37,255 bases of DNA, from the NCBI GenBank assembly GCA_020049775.1, contig JAGVLO010000013.1, forward strand, positions 1 to 37,255, read 5' to 3'. Made by a program: the position numbers and the translations under genes. This document shows positions 23,572 through 33,059 of the stretch, piece after piece; the first letter of the stretch is position 1, and every line of letters starts with the position of its first letter. This DNA is from Alphaproteobacteria bacterium (GTDB lineage: Bacteria > Pseudomonadota > Alphaproteobacteria > Rickettsiales > SXRF01). Below the pieces are notes generated by a model. That model saw only the letters and a list, made by a program, of their open reading frames with translations. It was not told the DNA's origin and did not search any database.

Positions 23572-25068
23572 ATGCCAAAACACAATGCCGCTTATGAGAA
23601 TATCCTCTGGGCGGTATTGTTTCTGGCTATGTCCTGGGCGTTTATTTCCTTTACCGTCGATGACAGTTTTATTTCCTTCCGCTACGCGCAAAATCTTGTC
23701 GCCCACGGCATCTGGAACTGGAACCCCGACCATGACTATGTGGAGGCCTACACCAGCACGCTTTATACTCTGCTGGCCATATTGCCGCATGCGCTGGGCA
23801 TTCCGGTAATTGCGTTTTTCAAAGCCGTCGGACTTGGTCTGTTTCTATGGTTTTTGTGGCGCGTGTACAGCTTCTGCCAGACACGCAGCACACGTGCCGT
23901 CTATTTGCTGTTCCTGCTCACACACCCGTATGTCTATATCCATTTTTATTCCTGTTTGGAAACAGGCCTGTTCATCGTGCTGGCCACCGAGCTGTTCTGG
24001 TTTTTAATCGGTCACCATGCCAGAGCGCGCCGCTTTTATGTACTCCTGCTATTGCTTCCGCTGACAAGACCGGAAGGCTTGCTGCTTTCTGCGCTTGCCT
24101 TTGGCTATTACGCATGGCAAATGCGCGGACGCCTGCCGCGCCCATGGCTTCTGGCCAGCATGATAACCATTGGCGCAATGTATTTCAGCCTGCGCTGGTG
24201 GTATTTCGGCTATCCGCTGCCCAACACTTATTACGCCAAATCACTGGCAAGTACCGACTGGACGCTGCTGGCAAAGAGGCTATTGCAAAATATCGGCTAC
24301 CTGATGTTTTTTGTGACCGTTGTGATGATGTGCCGCAATGCAAGGCTTGGCTTTATCTGCCTATCTTCCGTGCTGGTGTACGGCATTGCCTATATGCCAT
24401 CAACACTGGTGATGAATTATGCCGACCGCTTTACCATGCAGCTTTTCCTGCCAGTGCTGGCAGTATCGGCTTATTATGTGCGTCACTTGCCCGGCCGCTA
24501 CCTTGCTGTAGTGGGATCGTTCCTCCTGCTGCTTTCCGCATCCAGCATCAATCCGCACCACACGCAATGGGCTTTTTCCTATCGCGGGCATGAATATTAT
24601 TCCAATAATGAATTCGGCAAACGCCTAAGCCCTTACGCGGGCAAATATATGCTGATGACGGGTGAAAGCGGTGCCATCCCCTATTATTCCGGCTGGAAAA
24701 GCTACGACCTGATGGGGCTGGCCGATAGAAGCATCGCCCATCACGGCTTCAGCGTGGCTTATGTAAAACATATCCGCCCTGATATGTTAATGCTCTACGC
24801 CACCATCGGAGAAGACGGGGCTTACAAGCTGGATGACTATTACGGGCATGAGAAAATCTTCGAATTTATCCAAGAAGATGGCGGGTACGCGCTGGCTGCG
24901 CCGCTGCATTACCGCCCGTGCTGTTTGAACCTCGTATTCCTGAAAAAGGATATTCCCGACTATGAAGCCATACGGCAAGCTGTATTGCATGCAAGCGTGG
25001 TATCAGAATTTAAGAGCGGCCTTTCCGCATGGGAACTGGGCGGCCCAAAACCCGAATACTTTAAATAA
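23572..25068 (+). CDS. GT-C fold membrane glycosyltransferase, AftB-like
   Basis: A 498-aa membrane protein with about ten helices and a C-terminal soluble region. The early loop TVDDSFISFRYAQNLVAHG has the GT-C acidic pair D30-D31, followed by EAYTSTLYTLL; later come CLETGLF (E130), LTRPEG (166-169) and FGYPLPNTYYAKS (212-224). This set of motifs is what I recall for mycobacterial AftB-type arabinofuranosyltransferases and their relatives, which use polyprenyl-phosphate-arabinose as donor. The sugar is inference. It follows purH by 21 bases and converges on the AAA ATPase. Confidence 0.78.
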   Translation: MPKHNAAYENILWAVLFLAMSWAFISFTVDDSFISFRYAQNLVAHGIWNWNPDHDYVEAYTSTLYTLLAILPHALGIPVIAFFKAVGLGLFLWFLWRVYSFCQTRSTRAVYLLFLLTHPYVYIHFYSCLETGLFIVLATELFWFLIGHHARARRFYVLLLLLPLTRPEGLLLSALAFGYYAWQMRGRLPRPWLLASMITIGAMYFSLRWWYFGYPLPNTYYAKSLASTDWTLLAKRLLQNIGYLMFFVTVVMMCRNARLGFICLSSVLVYGIAYMPSTLVMNYADRFTMQLFLPVLAVSAYYVRHLPGRYLAVVGSFLLLLSASSINPHHTQWAFSYRGHEYYSNNEFGKRLSPYAGKYMLMTGESGAIPYYSGWKSYDLMGLADRSIAHHGFSVAYVKHIRPDMLMLYATIGEDGAYKLDDYYGHEKIFEFIQEDGGYALAAPLHYRPCCLNLVFLKKDIPDYEAIRQAVLHASVVSEFKSGLSAWELGGPKPEYFK

Positions 25069-25086
25069 AATAATTTAAAAAATTAT

Positions 25087-26436
25087 TTAGGCGGCAGCGG
25101 TTTTTTCTTCACCGAAATAACCTGCCCATGCCACATTCAGCAATTCGTCATTAATGGCAGGCGGTTGCTGGCGGTACTGGCAGATATCCTTCATGCGCTC
25201 GATAAGATCACGCGGCTCGCAGGAGCGCAGTTCACGGCCAGTGCTGCGGTAACGCTCCAGCAGACGGGCAATGAAAGCCGGCTCGACCTTGAGATTATAG
25301 CGGGCCGCATAGGCGGTGAATATTTTCGCGTAACCTTCCTGCGTTGGCGCGTCAATACGGATACGGTAACCGATCCGGCGCAAGAAGGCAGGATCGGTTA
25401 CATCCTTTGGCGCAAGGTTGGTGGCAATAATTAGCATAAGCAGGAAAGGTACCTGTATTTTCTGACCACCATAAAGCGTCAGGAAATCGATACGATGCTC
25501 AAGCGGGATAATCCAGCGATTGAGAAGCGCCGCCGGATCAACATGCTGGCGGCCAAAATCATCGATCATGAATGTGCCACCGTTGGCCTTCATATGCAAC
25601 GGGGCCTCGTAATAGCGCAGCGAGGGCAGGTAAGCCATGTCCATGGACTCGAGCGTCATCTCCCCGCCTGCAACTATAAATGGCCGTTTAATTCGCACCC
25701 AGCGCTGGTCTGTCATATGCGCCTTGGCCGTAACAGGTGCTGCCGCCTGATGGCAATGGGTATCATACAGGCGGATGATATTCTGCTCCACAGCAATGCA
25801 GTGCGGTATCCAGATATAACCCTGCATCACATCATGCAGGCAATGCCCCAGCGTAGTCTTGCCGTTGCCCGGCGGACCGGACAGGAAAAGGCTACGACCG
25901 GACGACACAGCCATGCCCGCCACCTCGATGGTTTCGTCGGTCAGCACCAGCCCCGAAAGCGCCTGCTTTACCTGCGCCTGAGTAATATCCGAGGACTGGG
26001 ATGCCAGCCATTCAAACATGGCCCGGTACGATTCAAGCGACACCGGCGCAGGCCCGACATAACCTGAAATTTCAAACAGGCGCTGCGCGCGTTCTCGTCC
26101 GCGCTGGGAAATAGCATAACGGTAACCAATCGCCTGATCTTGGCCGAGCGCCTCCAACATCATGTCGGTTCGCAGTTGCTCCAGCAACTCCGCCACCAGC
26201 ACCTGTGGCAGGTGAAGCCGCTTGGCAGCCTGTTCCGTAGAAAATTGCGGAAGCACGTACGCTGTTTTCAGCGCGAGATCGAGCAAGAGCGCGCGGTCAA
26301 CGCCTGTGCCTTGGGCATTGGTCGGTGCGGCAGGAGCAAAGCTGCCATCTTCCAACTGAGCCATCTTAGGCATATAGGCATCAGCGACCTTTTCATCCAT
26401 TTTTTCTGGCACTTTTTCTGGCATTTTTTCTGGCAT
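25087..26436 (-). CDS. AAA family ATPase with N-terminal winged-helix region
   Basis: About 449 aa. After a repetitive N-terminus (residues 1-13, EKMPEKVPEKM) and a linker, a winged-helix-like region lies at about 48-120 (STEQAAKRLHLPQVLVAELLEQ), then an AAA module: Walker A GPPGNGKTT (187-195), Walker B TFMIDDFGRQ, and sensor LLMLIIATNLAPKDV with an Arg finger-like FLRRIGYRIRID. The target is unknown; similar stand-alone MoxR/RuvB-like ATPases occur across alphaproteobacteria. The frame reaches TTG 26439, but ATG 26436 shares its A with the gdhB stop (TGATG), so translation should be coupled. Alternative starts exist in the repeats. Confidence 0.85.
   Translation of the reverse strand: MPEKMPEKVPEKMDEKVADAYMPKMAQLEDGSFAPAAPTNAQGTGVDRALLLDLALKTAYVLPQFSTEQAAKRLHLPQVLVAELLEQLRTDMMLEALGQDQAIGYRYAISQRGRERAQRLFEISGYVGPAPVSLESYRAMFEWLASQSSDITQAQVKQALSGLVLTDETIEVAGMAVSSGRSLFLSGPPGNGKTTLGHCLHDVMQGYIWIPHCIAVEQNIIRLYDTHCHQAAAPVTAKAHMTDQRWVRIKRPFIVAGGEMTLESMDMAYLPSLRYYEAPLHMKANGGTFMIDDFGRQHVDPAALLNRWIIPLEHRIDFLTLYGGQKIQVPFLLMLIIATNLAPKDVTDPAFLRRIGYRIRIDAPTQEGYAKIFTAYAARYNLKVEPAFIARLLERYRSTGRELRSCEPRDLIERMKDICQYRQQPPAINDELLNVAWAGYFGEEKTAAA
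26400..26435 (-). repeat. Three tandem 12-bp repeats at the ATPase start
   Basis: Three consecutive 12-bp units (26400-26411, 26412-26423, 26424-26435) read TTTTTTCTGGCA with one base change in the middle copy; a fourth, degenerate unit precedes at 26388-26399. On the coding strand each begins ATG or GTG and encodes M/V-P-E-K. Copy-number changes would keep the frame. Confidence 0.8.
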
Positions 26437-29400
26437 CAATTCAGCCCACGCACATGGCGCAGCGCCACCATGAGTTTTGGAATGTCAGGCGTGTCGCCGG
26501 ATTTCATATCGTCAATGAAGCGCTCAAAGCGGCGCACATCTTCGGCATGCATATTTACCCATGCTTCCACACTGCCGCCGCACTGGCCGTCACTGCACAT
26601 ATCATCAATGATGGTGGCAGTCAGGCGGCGCTGCTCGTCATACAAATCGCCAATAATGGCCTGCACCGCCATTTTTTCCCAATGCGACATGGTAGAAACC
26701 TGCTCGGCACACAAACGCAGCCAGCCAAGGCTCAGGCGTTCGCCCAGCTCGAAATAAAGCTGGCCTACGACAGTAATGGGAAGGCCGCTATTGTGGCTGA
26801 CGGAAATAATATCAAACGCCGATGACATCAGCTCCAGCGAAGCAATTCGTTCTGCCAGCACATACGGTACTTCATGCGCGGTCAGCTCATCGCGGCGCGT
26901 TTCTGCCGCCTGCTTTGTGGCTGGTGAGTGCAGCTTGTGTTTTTGTTTTTCAATATCGGCAATGCCCGGCATGATTTCGCTGCTGACCCTGTCGATATCC
27001 AGCGGCAACGGCAGGTTGCGCAAAAGCCAGCTGGTCACACGCTCAAGGAAATCGCTGGCCGACGCATACATGCCCGCCTTGATGCTGACATGCACCTTGT
27101 CAGCGGCCTCGATATTTTTCCACAAACCACGCAGGTCAAATGCGTCACGCGCCAGCGTATAAGCCGCCGCGATGTCACGCGCCGAAGCGCCTAAATCTTC
27201 CGAAATATCCGAAAAAAAAGTGATGCCTGCACGATTGACAATGCTGTTAGTCACTACGGTCGCAATGATTTCACGCCGCAACTGGTGGCTGGTAATTGCC
27301 GTCTCGAATTGCTTTTGCATCGGGATGGGAAAGTAACGCTTGAGGTCAGCCCTGAAATACGGCTCGTCCGGCAGGGTGGAATCAAGAATTTCCTTGTAAA
27401 TAACCATCTTGCTGTAAGACAAAAGCACCGACAGCTCCGGCCTTGTAAGTCCCTTGCGCGCTGCCTTCAGTTCAAAGAGCTGTTTGTCGGTTGGCAAATA
27501 TTCGACGGTGCGATTGAGCAGCCCGCGACGCTCCAGCGAATTCATCAGCCGCGTCTGCGATTCCAGCCTGCGCACACCTTGCTGTTCGGCGATAGTGAGT
27601 GCCTGCGTTTGCAGAATATTGTCTTTAAGCACAAGACGCGCCACTTCGTCGGTCATGGCTTCCAGCTGCTTATTGCGTTGCGCCTTGGACAACTTACCCT
27701 TGGCCACTTCCGTACTGAACGCAATCTTGATATTCACTTCATGGTCAGAGCAATCCACACCGGCCGAATTGTCGATGGCGTCTGTATTCAATCTGCCACC
27801 GCTACGGGCATATTCAATACGCCCCTTCTGGGTAAAGCCAAGATTTCCGCCTTCGCCCACCACCTTGCAGCGCAGCTCGCGGCCATTGACACGTACCACG
27901 TTGTTAGCGCGGTCGCCCACCTGTTCATGGCTTTCTTCCTCGGCCTTCACATAAGTGCCGATGCCGCCGTTCCACAGCAGGTCAACAGGCGCAAGCAGGA
28001 TGGCACGCACCAGCTCGTCCGGCGTCAGTGTTGTCTTGTCAATGCCCAGTGCATCACGCGCTTCTTTGCTAAGCGTAATGGATTTGGCGCTGCGGTCATA
28101 AATACCGCCGCCCTTGGAAAGCAGGCTGGCGTTATAATCCCTCCACGTCGAACGCGGCAGATGAAACACGCGCTGGCGCTCGGCAAATGACACCTTGGCA
28201 TCTGGGTTGGGGTCGATGAAAATATGCATGTGGTTGAAGGCCGCCACCATGCGGATATGTTCCGACAGCAACATGCCGTTGCCAAACACGTCGCCCGACA
28301 TGTCGCCAATACCTGCGACCGTGAAATCTTGTCGCGCAATATCCACACCCATTTCATCAAAATGCCGCGTGACCGACACCCATGCGCCACGCGCAGTAAT
28401 GGCCATATGCTTATGGTCATAACCTGCCGAGCCGCCAGATGCAAAGGCATCGCCCAACCAGAACCCGTATTGCGCAGACACACTGTTTGCAATATCGGAG
28501 AAAGTAGCCGTGCCTTTGTCAGCCGCCACTACGAGATAGGGATCGTCGTCGTCCTGACGCGTCACCTGCGAAGGCGCTATGACCTTGCCGCTAACAATAT
28601 TGTCGGTGATGTCGAGCAGGCCGCTTAAGTACATTTTGTAGCAGGCGATGCCTTCTTCCATGTAGGCTTCGCGAGTGCCGCTTTGGGGCGGCTGTTTGAC
28701 CACAAACCCGCCTTTGCTGCCCACCGGCACAATCACCGAGTTTTTTACCATCTGAGCCTTCATCAGCCCCAGCACTTCCGTGCGGAAATCCTCGTGACGG
28801 TCAGACCAGCGCAAGCCGCCGCGTGCTACGCGGCCACCACGCAGGTGAATACCTTCCACGCGCATACCATACACAAATATTTCGGCGTAAGGTTTTGGCA
28901 GCGGCAACCCCGGCACCAACGCCGAATTGAATTTGAAAGAAAGCACCGGCTTGTGAGCGCCCTGTTTATCGGTCTGGAAATAGTTGGTGCGCATGGTGGC
29001 CAGCATCGTGTCCACATAGGTGCGAAGGATACGGTCACAGGCAGCATCACTGACCTGCGACAGCTGCTGTTCAATGACGGACTTGATGGATTCTTGCCTG
29101 CTTTCACTGTTTTTCTTGTCCAGCCCAAAACGCGCCTCGAACAGAGCAACCACGTTTTTGGCAATGTGCGGTTGCTGGTTCATGGCCTGCTCAATCGCCG
29201 CTTGCGAATAAGTAAAGCCAGTCTGCTTCAAATATTTTGCATAAGCACGCATACAGGTCGTCTGGCGCCATGTTAGTCCAGCACGCAACACCAGCGTGTT
29301 GAAACGGTCATTCTCCATATCACGCAGCCAGACCTTAAGCAGAGCTTCCTCCACCAGCGGTTTTACTTTTTCCAGATCAACATTGCTGTCTCCGGCTAGT

Positions 29401-31274
29401 TCCAGTTTGAAATCGCGAATCCATACTGCCTGTGCGGGTGCCTGCGGGCGGATGACGAACGGATGTTCCTCAATCACCCTGAAGCCGGCATTTTCAAGAA
29501 TGGGCAAAATATCCGAAAGCGCGATTTCTTCGCTCGGGCTGTAAATTTTGAGATGCACAAAAGAGTCTGGCAACGCCTTCGGACGGAACAGTTCCAGCGC
29601 AAGGCGCTTGTTTTCCACCGCCTCTTCGATTTTACCGATATCATACACTGCCGACAAGCTGTCATAACGGTCGATATAATCCTGCGGGAAGGCCAGCGCG
29701 AATTGGCGCTGCAGTTTTTCGGCTTTCTGTTCGCCATGTTTTTGCACCAGCGATTCAAACAGCTGGTCGCTCCATAGATGCGCGCGGCGGGCAATTTCCT
29801 GTTCGATTTTGGCAATATTCACCGCCGGTATATCACCCGGCTGCGTGCGCACAATCAGGTGCAGTCGCGCCAGCGGCGCTTCGTTGATCTGGGTGGAGAA
29901 AGACGAGGTCACGCCGTTGAACGCGCGCTCAATCACACCCTGAATCTGGCGGCGTATTTCAGTCGAGAACGATTCTCTCGGCACGAATATCATGGTGCTG
30001 ACAAAACGCTCAAACGCGTCACGGCGGGCAAATACGCGCACACTTGGTTTGATTTCCAGCGCAAGAATGCCCATGCTGGTTTCAAACAATACGTCATCGG
30101 TCATCTGGAAAATTTCATCCCGCGGGAGGAACTCAAGAATAGCTTTGAGCGCCTTACCGTTATGGCTTACCGGCGGGAATTTGGAGCGCTCCAGCACATC
30201 GGCGATTTTCTGGCGCACCAGCGGAATCTGCTCGGCGCTCTGGTAATACACGTTGGACGTAAACAAGCCGAGGATGCGTGTTTCACCGATCACCTTACCC
30301 TTGCTGTCAAAGCGCTTGATGCCGATATAATCCATTGGCACACTGCGGTGTACGGCCGAGCGGCGGTTGGACTTGGTAATTTCGATAATCTGTGGCACCA
30401 GCAGAAAATGGCGCAACTCCGGCGGCAGCGCCTCGAGTCCGCGCGGAGTGATGTCGTCATTGATTTTAAGAATACCCAGCGCCGAACCCGGTACAACGGA
30501 AAGCCGCTCCTTGCCCTTGGCATCAAAGAAATCATATTCGGCATAGCCAAGCAGCACAAAATTGCGCTCTACCAGCCAGCGCAGAAAATCCTGCACTTCG
30601 GTGATGTTCTTGCGCTCAAACTGCCCAATGACGTCATTCAGTTGGCGGATAACACCGTCCGTTTTTTCTACAATCTTCTGCCAGTCACCAACAGATGTGC
30701 GGATATGGCGCAGCACCCACTCGAGATCTTCCTGCAGTTTTTCTGCCGTCAGCCCTTCAGGCAGGCCGGAAATCTCGAAGTGGATAAATGATTCCGCAGT
30801 GTAACCTGCATCTTTGGTGCCTTCGGGCGCAATAGCTTCAAGAGCGCCCTTTTTATCACGCTTTACCTTGAAAATGGGATGAATCATTTCACGTACGGTA
30901 AAACCCTGACGCGACAACTCCGCCGACAGCGAATCAATCAGAAACGGCATATCGTCATTAAGCAATTCCACCACCAGGTATTTACCTTCAAAGCCGTGCT
31001 GTTTTTTCTGCGGCGTGAAAATGCGGATATGCGACTCGGCAGAAAAATTACGCTTTTCCATGAAGGCAAAGGCCGACTCTGCCACTGCCACAGCACGCTT
31101 GGGTTCGTACTGCGCAAGGTCGAGTACAGGCATCTTGGCATAAAACTGCAGCACAAACTGCTTGAGCAAAATGCCCGCATTTTTTGGAAGCGCCGATACA
31201 ATCTGCGACAATTGCGCCGCCTGTTTGCTGTGGTAACTGTGGCTGGGCTGCGTGTTGGAAGAAGCGTTGCTCAT
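26436..31274 (-). CDS. gdhB: NAD-specific glutamate dehydrogenase, large 180-kDa type
   Basis: A 1612-aa enzyme that converts glutamate and NAD to 2-oxoglutarate, ammonia and NADH, feeding the TCA cycle from amino acids. The N-terminal half holds ACT-like regulatory regions; the catalytic part starts near residue 800 with GGLRWSDRHEDFRTEVLGLMKAQ, VIVPVGSKGGFV, VVAADKGTATFSDIAN, GDMSGDVFGNGMLL and LLWNGGIGTY; a long C-terminal helical domain follows. Length matches the L-GDH180 family of Pseudomonas and Rickettsia. ATG 31274 has AGGA seven bases upstream. It is the first gene of the minus-strand unit, with the AAA ATPase coupled behind it. Confidence 0.97.
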   Translation of the reverse strand: MSNASSNTQPSHSYHSKQAAQLSQIVSALPKNAGILLKQFVLQFYAKMPVLDLAQYEPKRAVAVAESAFAFMEKRNFSAESHIRIFTPQKKQHGFEGKYLVVELLNDDMPFLIDSLSAELSRQGFTVREMIHPIFKVKRDKKGALEAIAPEGTKDAGYTAESFIHFEISGLPEGLTAEKLQEDLEWVLRHIRTSVGDWQKIVEKTDGVIRQLNDVIGQFERKNITEVQDFLRWLVERNFVLLGYAEYDFFDAKGKERLSVVPGSALGILKINDDITPRGLEALPPELRHFLLVPQIIEITKSNRRSAVHRSVPMDYIGIKRFDSKGKVIGETRILGLFTSNVYYQSAEQIPLVRQKIADVLERSKFPPVSHNGKALKAILEFLPRDEIFQMTDDVLFETSMGILALEIKPSVRVFARRDAFERFVSTMIFVPRESFSTEIRRQIQGVIERAFNGVTSSFSTQINEAPLARLHLIVRTQPGDIPAVNIAKIEQEIARRAHLWSDQLFESLVQKHGEQKAEKLQRQFALAFPQDYIDRYDSLSAVYDIGKIEEAVENKRLALELFRPKALPDSFVHLKIYSPSEEIALSDILPILENAGFRVIEEHPFVIRPQAPAQAVWIRDFKLELAGDSNVDLEKVKPLVEEALLKVWLRDMENDRFNTLVLRAGLTWRQTTCMRAYAKYLKQTGFTYSQAAIEQAMNQQPHIAKNVVALFEARFGLDKKNSESRQESIKSVIEQQLSQVSDAACDRILRTYVDTMLATMRTNYFQTDKQGAHKPVLSFKFNSALVPGLPLPKPYAEIFVYGMRVEGIHLRGGRVARGGLRWSDRHEDFRTEVLGLMKAQMVKNSVIVPVGSKGGFVVKQPPQSGTREAYMEEGIACYKMYLSGLLDITDNIVSGKVIAPSQVTRQDDDDPYLVVAADKGTATFSDIANSVSAQYGFWLGDAFASGGSAGYDHKHMAITARGAWVSVTRHFDEMGVDIARQDFTVAGIGDMSGDVFGNGMLLSEHIRMVAAFNHMHIFIDPNPDAKVSFAERQRVFHLPRSTWRDYNASLLSKGGGIYDRSAKSITLSKEARDALGIDKTTLTPDELVRAILLAPVDLLWNGGIGTYVKAEEESHEQVGDRANNVVRVNGRELRCKVVGEGGNLGFTQKGRIEYARSGGRLNTDAIDNSAGVDCSDHEVNIKIAFSTEVAKGKLSKAQRNKQLEAMTDEVARLVLKDNILQTQALTIAEQQGVRRLESQTRLMNSLERRGLLNRTVEYLPTDKQLFELKAARKGLTRPELSVLLSYSKMVIYKEILDSTLPDEPYFRADLKRYFPIPMQKQFETAITSHQLRREIIATVVTNSIVNRAGITFFSDISEDLGASARDIAAAYTLARDAFDLRGLWKNIEAADKVHVSIKAGMYASASDFLERVTSWLLRNLPLPLDIDRVSSEIMPGIADIEKQKHKLHSPATKQAAETRRDELTAHEVPYVLAERIASLELMSSAFDIISVSHNSGLPITVVGQLYFELGERLSLGWLRLCAEQVSTMSHWEKMAVQAIIGDLYDEQRRLTATIIDDMCSDGQCGGSVEAWVNMHAEDVRRFERFIDDMKSGDTPDIPKLMVALRHVRGLN

Positions 31275-31298
31275 GGGTTATCCTGCGATTTTATTTTT

Positions 31299-31327
31299 TT
31301 GTGTATTAATTGGTATTTGCGTGTAAA
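31299..31327 (+). promoter_or_regulatory. Candidate promoter of cysQ
   Basis: TTGTGT (31299-31304), 17 bases, then TGTAAA (31322-31327), eight bases before ATG 31336. Transcription from it would begin almost at the start codon, giving a leaderless mRNA, in keeping with the lack of a Shine-Dalgarno. Confidence 0.3.
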
Positions 31328-31335
31328 ACCAGCCC

Positions 31336-32097
31336 ATGCATACCACTTCTTATGACGAATATCTAGCCTCCTGCTGCGACATTGCGCGCGATGCAGGTAA
31401 ACTGATTATGGGTTATTTCACCGGCAGTTTTTCCACCAGCCGCAAGGATGACCACAGCCCAGTCACCAATGCTGATATTGAAGCCAACCAATTGATAACT
31501 AAAGCTTTAAGATTGTTAACGCCGAATCTGCCTGTAGTCGCCGAAGAAGATGAGGAACTGGGGCAGGGGGGACATGCGTTGTTCTGGCTTGTCGATCCGC
31601 TGGACGGCACGCGCAGCTTTGTGCGTGGTGAGCCGGAATTTACCGTTAATATAGGACTCATTAAAGACGGCAAGCCCGTGCTGGGCGTGATTTACGCCCC
31701 GCCGCAGGACATGCTCTATTTTGGCGAAGTAGGCAAGGGCGCTTTCCGCAGCGCAGCAAGAGGCAAACCGGAACCCATCCACGCACGTAAGCCAGCATCT
31801 GACGGCATGGTAGTGGTACGCAGTAAATCACACCCGTCACCTGCCACTGAAGCCTATTTAAAAACACTCACTATCAAACAGCTTATTTCCGGTTCAAGCT
31901 CCATCAAAATCTGCATGGTGGCCGAAGGTAGCGCCGATATATATCCGCGCTTTGGCCGCACCATGGAATGGGACACCGCCGCCGGACATGCAATCCTCGC
32001 CGCTGCTGGCGGACGGCTGGAAACGCCGGACGGCAAACCGCTGGTGTATGGCAAGCACGGGTTTGAGAATCCACACTTCATTGCTTACGGAAAATAG
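31336..32097 (+). CDS. cysQ: 3'(2'),5'-bisphosphate nucleotidase CysQ (inositol monophosphatase family)
   Basis: A 253-aa Mg-dependent phosphatase. Metal-site motifs are complete: PVTNADIEAN, VVAEEDEELG, FWLVDPLDGTRSFVRG and MEWDTAAGHAILAAAGG. The FVRGEPEFTVNIGLI segment and KICMVAEGSADIYPRFG favour CysQ, which removes the 3' phosphate from PAP and PAPS, over inositol or histidinol phosphatase. It diverges from gdhB with 61 bases between, and its stop is three bases from the convergent gshB stop. Confidence 0.9.
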   Translation: MHTTSYDEYLASCCDIARDAGKLIMGYFTGSFSTSRKDDHSPVTNADIEANQLITKALRLLTPNLPVVAEEDEELGQGGHALFWLVDPLDGTRSFVRGEPEFTVNIGLIKDGKPVLGVIYAPPQDMLYFGEVGKGAFRSAARGKPEPIHARKPASDGMVVVRSKSHPSPATEAYLKTLTIKQLISGSSSIKICMVAEGSADIYPRFGRTMEWDTAAGHAILAAAGGRLETPDGKPLVYGKHGFENPHFIAYGK

Positions 32098-32100
32098 CTT

Positions 32101-33039
32101 CTAGAGGCGTGCCTCTATTGCATCCCAGATGGTGGCTTCCACCTGAATGCCATACAGTCGGTTCATGGCCGGAATGCCGGTGGGCGAGGTGATGTTGATT
32201 TCCGTCAGCCAGTCGCCAATCACATCAAGACCGACAAAAATCAAGCCTTCTTTCTTCAGCTCCGGCGCCAAGGCCTCGCAGATTGCGCGCTGCTTGGGAG
32301 TTATTTCAGCTTTTGCCGCCGTACCGCCAACGCGAAAATTGGCGCGTATTTCATGCTCGGCGGGAATGCGTCCCATGATGCCCGCTATCTCACCATCAGC
32401 AAGGATAATGCGGCGGTCACCCGTTTTCACCTCCGGCAGGAAAGGTTGCACCATCACCGGCTCGCTCCCTTGCGCAAACATCAGCTCCATCACCGCCTGA
32501 AAATTATCGTCCTCAGGTTTCAGATGCACCACGCTGCGCCCCGCATAACCGTAAAGCGGCTTGATAACAATGTCGCGGTACTGAGTGCGGAAATGGTCTA
32601 TCTCTTTTACGTCCGCCGTAATCAAGGTCGGCGGCATGAACTGCTTATACATCACGGGAAATAGTTTTTCCGGATGGTTGCGCACGCTGGCAGGGTTGTT
32701 CACCACCAGCGTTTTGGGATGGATGCGCTCCAGCAAATAGGTGGTAGAAAGGTATGTCATGTCAAAAGGCGGGTCTTGGCGCAGCAGCACGACATCCATA
32801 TCAGCGAGCGCGATTTTCTCTTCCGCACCCAGCTCAAACCAGTTCTTTTGGTCATCAAGCCAGTGGACACGCTGCGCCACCGCCGTGATGTCACCATTCA
32901 GGCAGGATAGCTTGTCAGGCGTATAGTAATATTGCTTGTAGCCACGCTTCTGCGCCTCTAATCCCAGCCTCAGGGTAGAATCCGTCACCGGCTTGATGGA
33001 CGCCACCGGATCCATCTGTATGGCGATTTTGCGTGTCAT
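32101..33039 (-). CDS. gshB: Glutathione synthase
   Basis: A 312-aa ATP-grasp ligase joining gamma-glutamylcysteine and glycine. It has the N-terminal IAIQMDPVASIKPVTDSTLRL substrate site (in part), VLLRQDPPFDMTYLSTTYLLE, NNPASVRNHPEKLF, IVIKPLYGYAGRSVVHL (ATP-grasp loop) and the late VGLDVIGDWLTEINITSPTG with Mg ligands. Length is usual. ATG 33039 has a GAGGA ribosome site. It is the last gene of a rsmI-yraN-BON-gshB unit; glutathione synthase near yraN is common in alphaproteobacteria. The glutamate-cysteine ligase gene is not in the window. Confidence 0.96.
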   Translation of the reverse strand: MTRKIAIQMDPVASIKPVTDSTLRLGLEAQKRGYKQYYYTPDKLSCLNGDITAVAQRVHWLDDQKNWFELGAEEKIALADMDVVLLRQDPPFDMTYLSTTYLLERIHPKTLVVNNPASVRNHPEKLFPVMYKQFMPPTLITADVKEIDHFRTQYRDIVIKPLYGYAGRSVVHLKPEDDNFQAVMELMFAQGSEPVMVQPFLPEVKTGDRRIILADGEIAGIMGRIPAEHEIRANFRVGGTAAKAEITPKQRAICEALAPELKKEGLIFVGLDVIGDWLTEINITSPTGIPAMNRLYGIQVEATIWDAIEARL

Positions 33040-33059
33040 GAGTTTTCCTCAACTGGGCC

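Noticed and set aside
25068-25088. AT-only inverted repeat between two convergent genes, as a terminator
   Set aside because: AAATAATTT/AAATTATTT pairs, but with no G/C it is too weak to support a terminator call.
27285-28190. 301-codon frame antisense to the glutamate dehydrogenase
   Set aside because: Same reason: no domain, no ribosome site, covered by the conserved catalytic region.
29778-30791. 337-codon frame antisense to the glutamate dehydrogenase
   Set aside because: The opposite strand encodes well-conserved family motifs throughout; this and similar long antisense frames are shadows.
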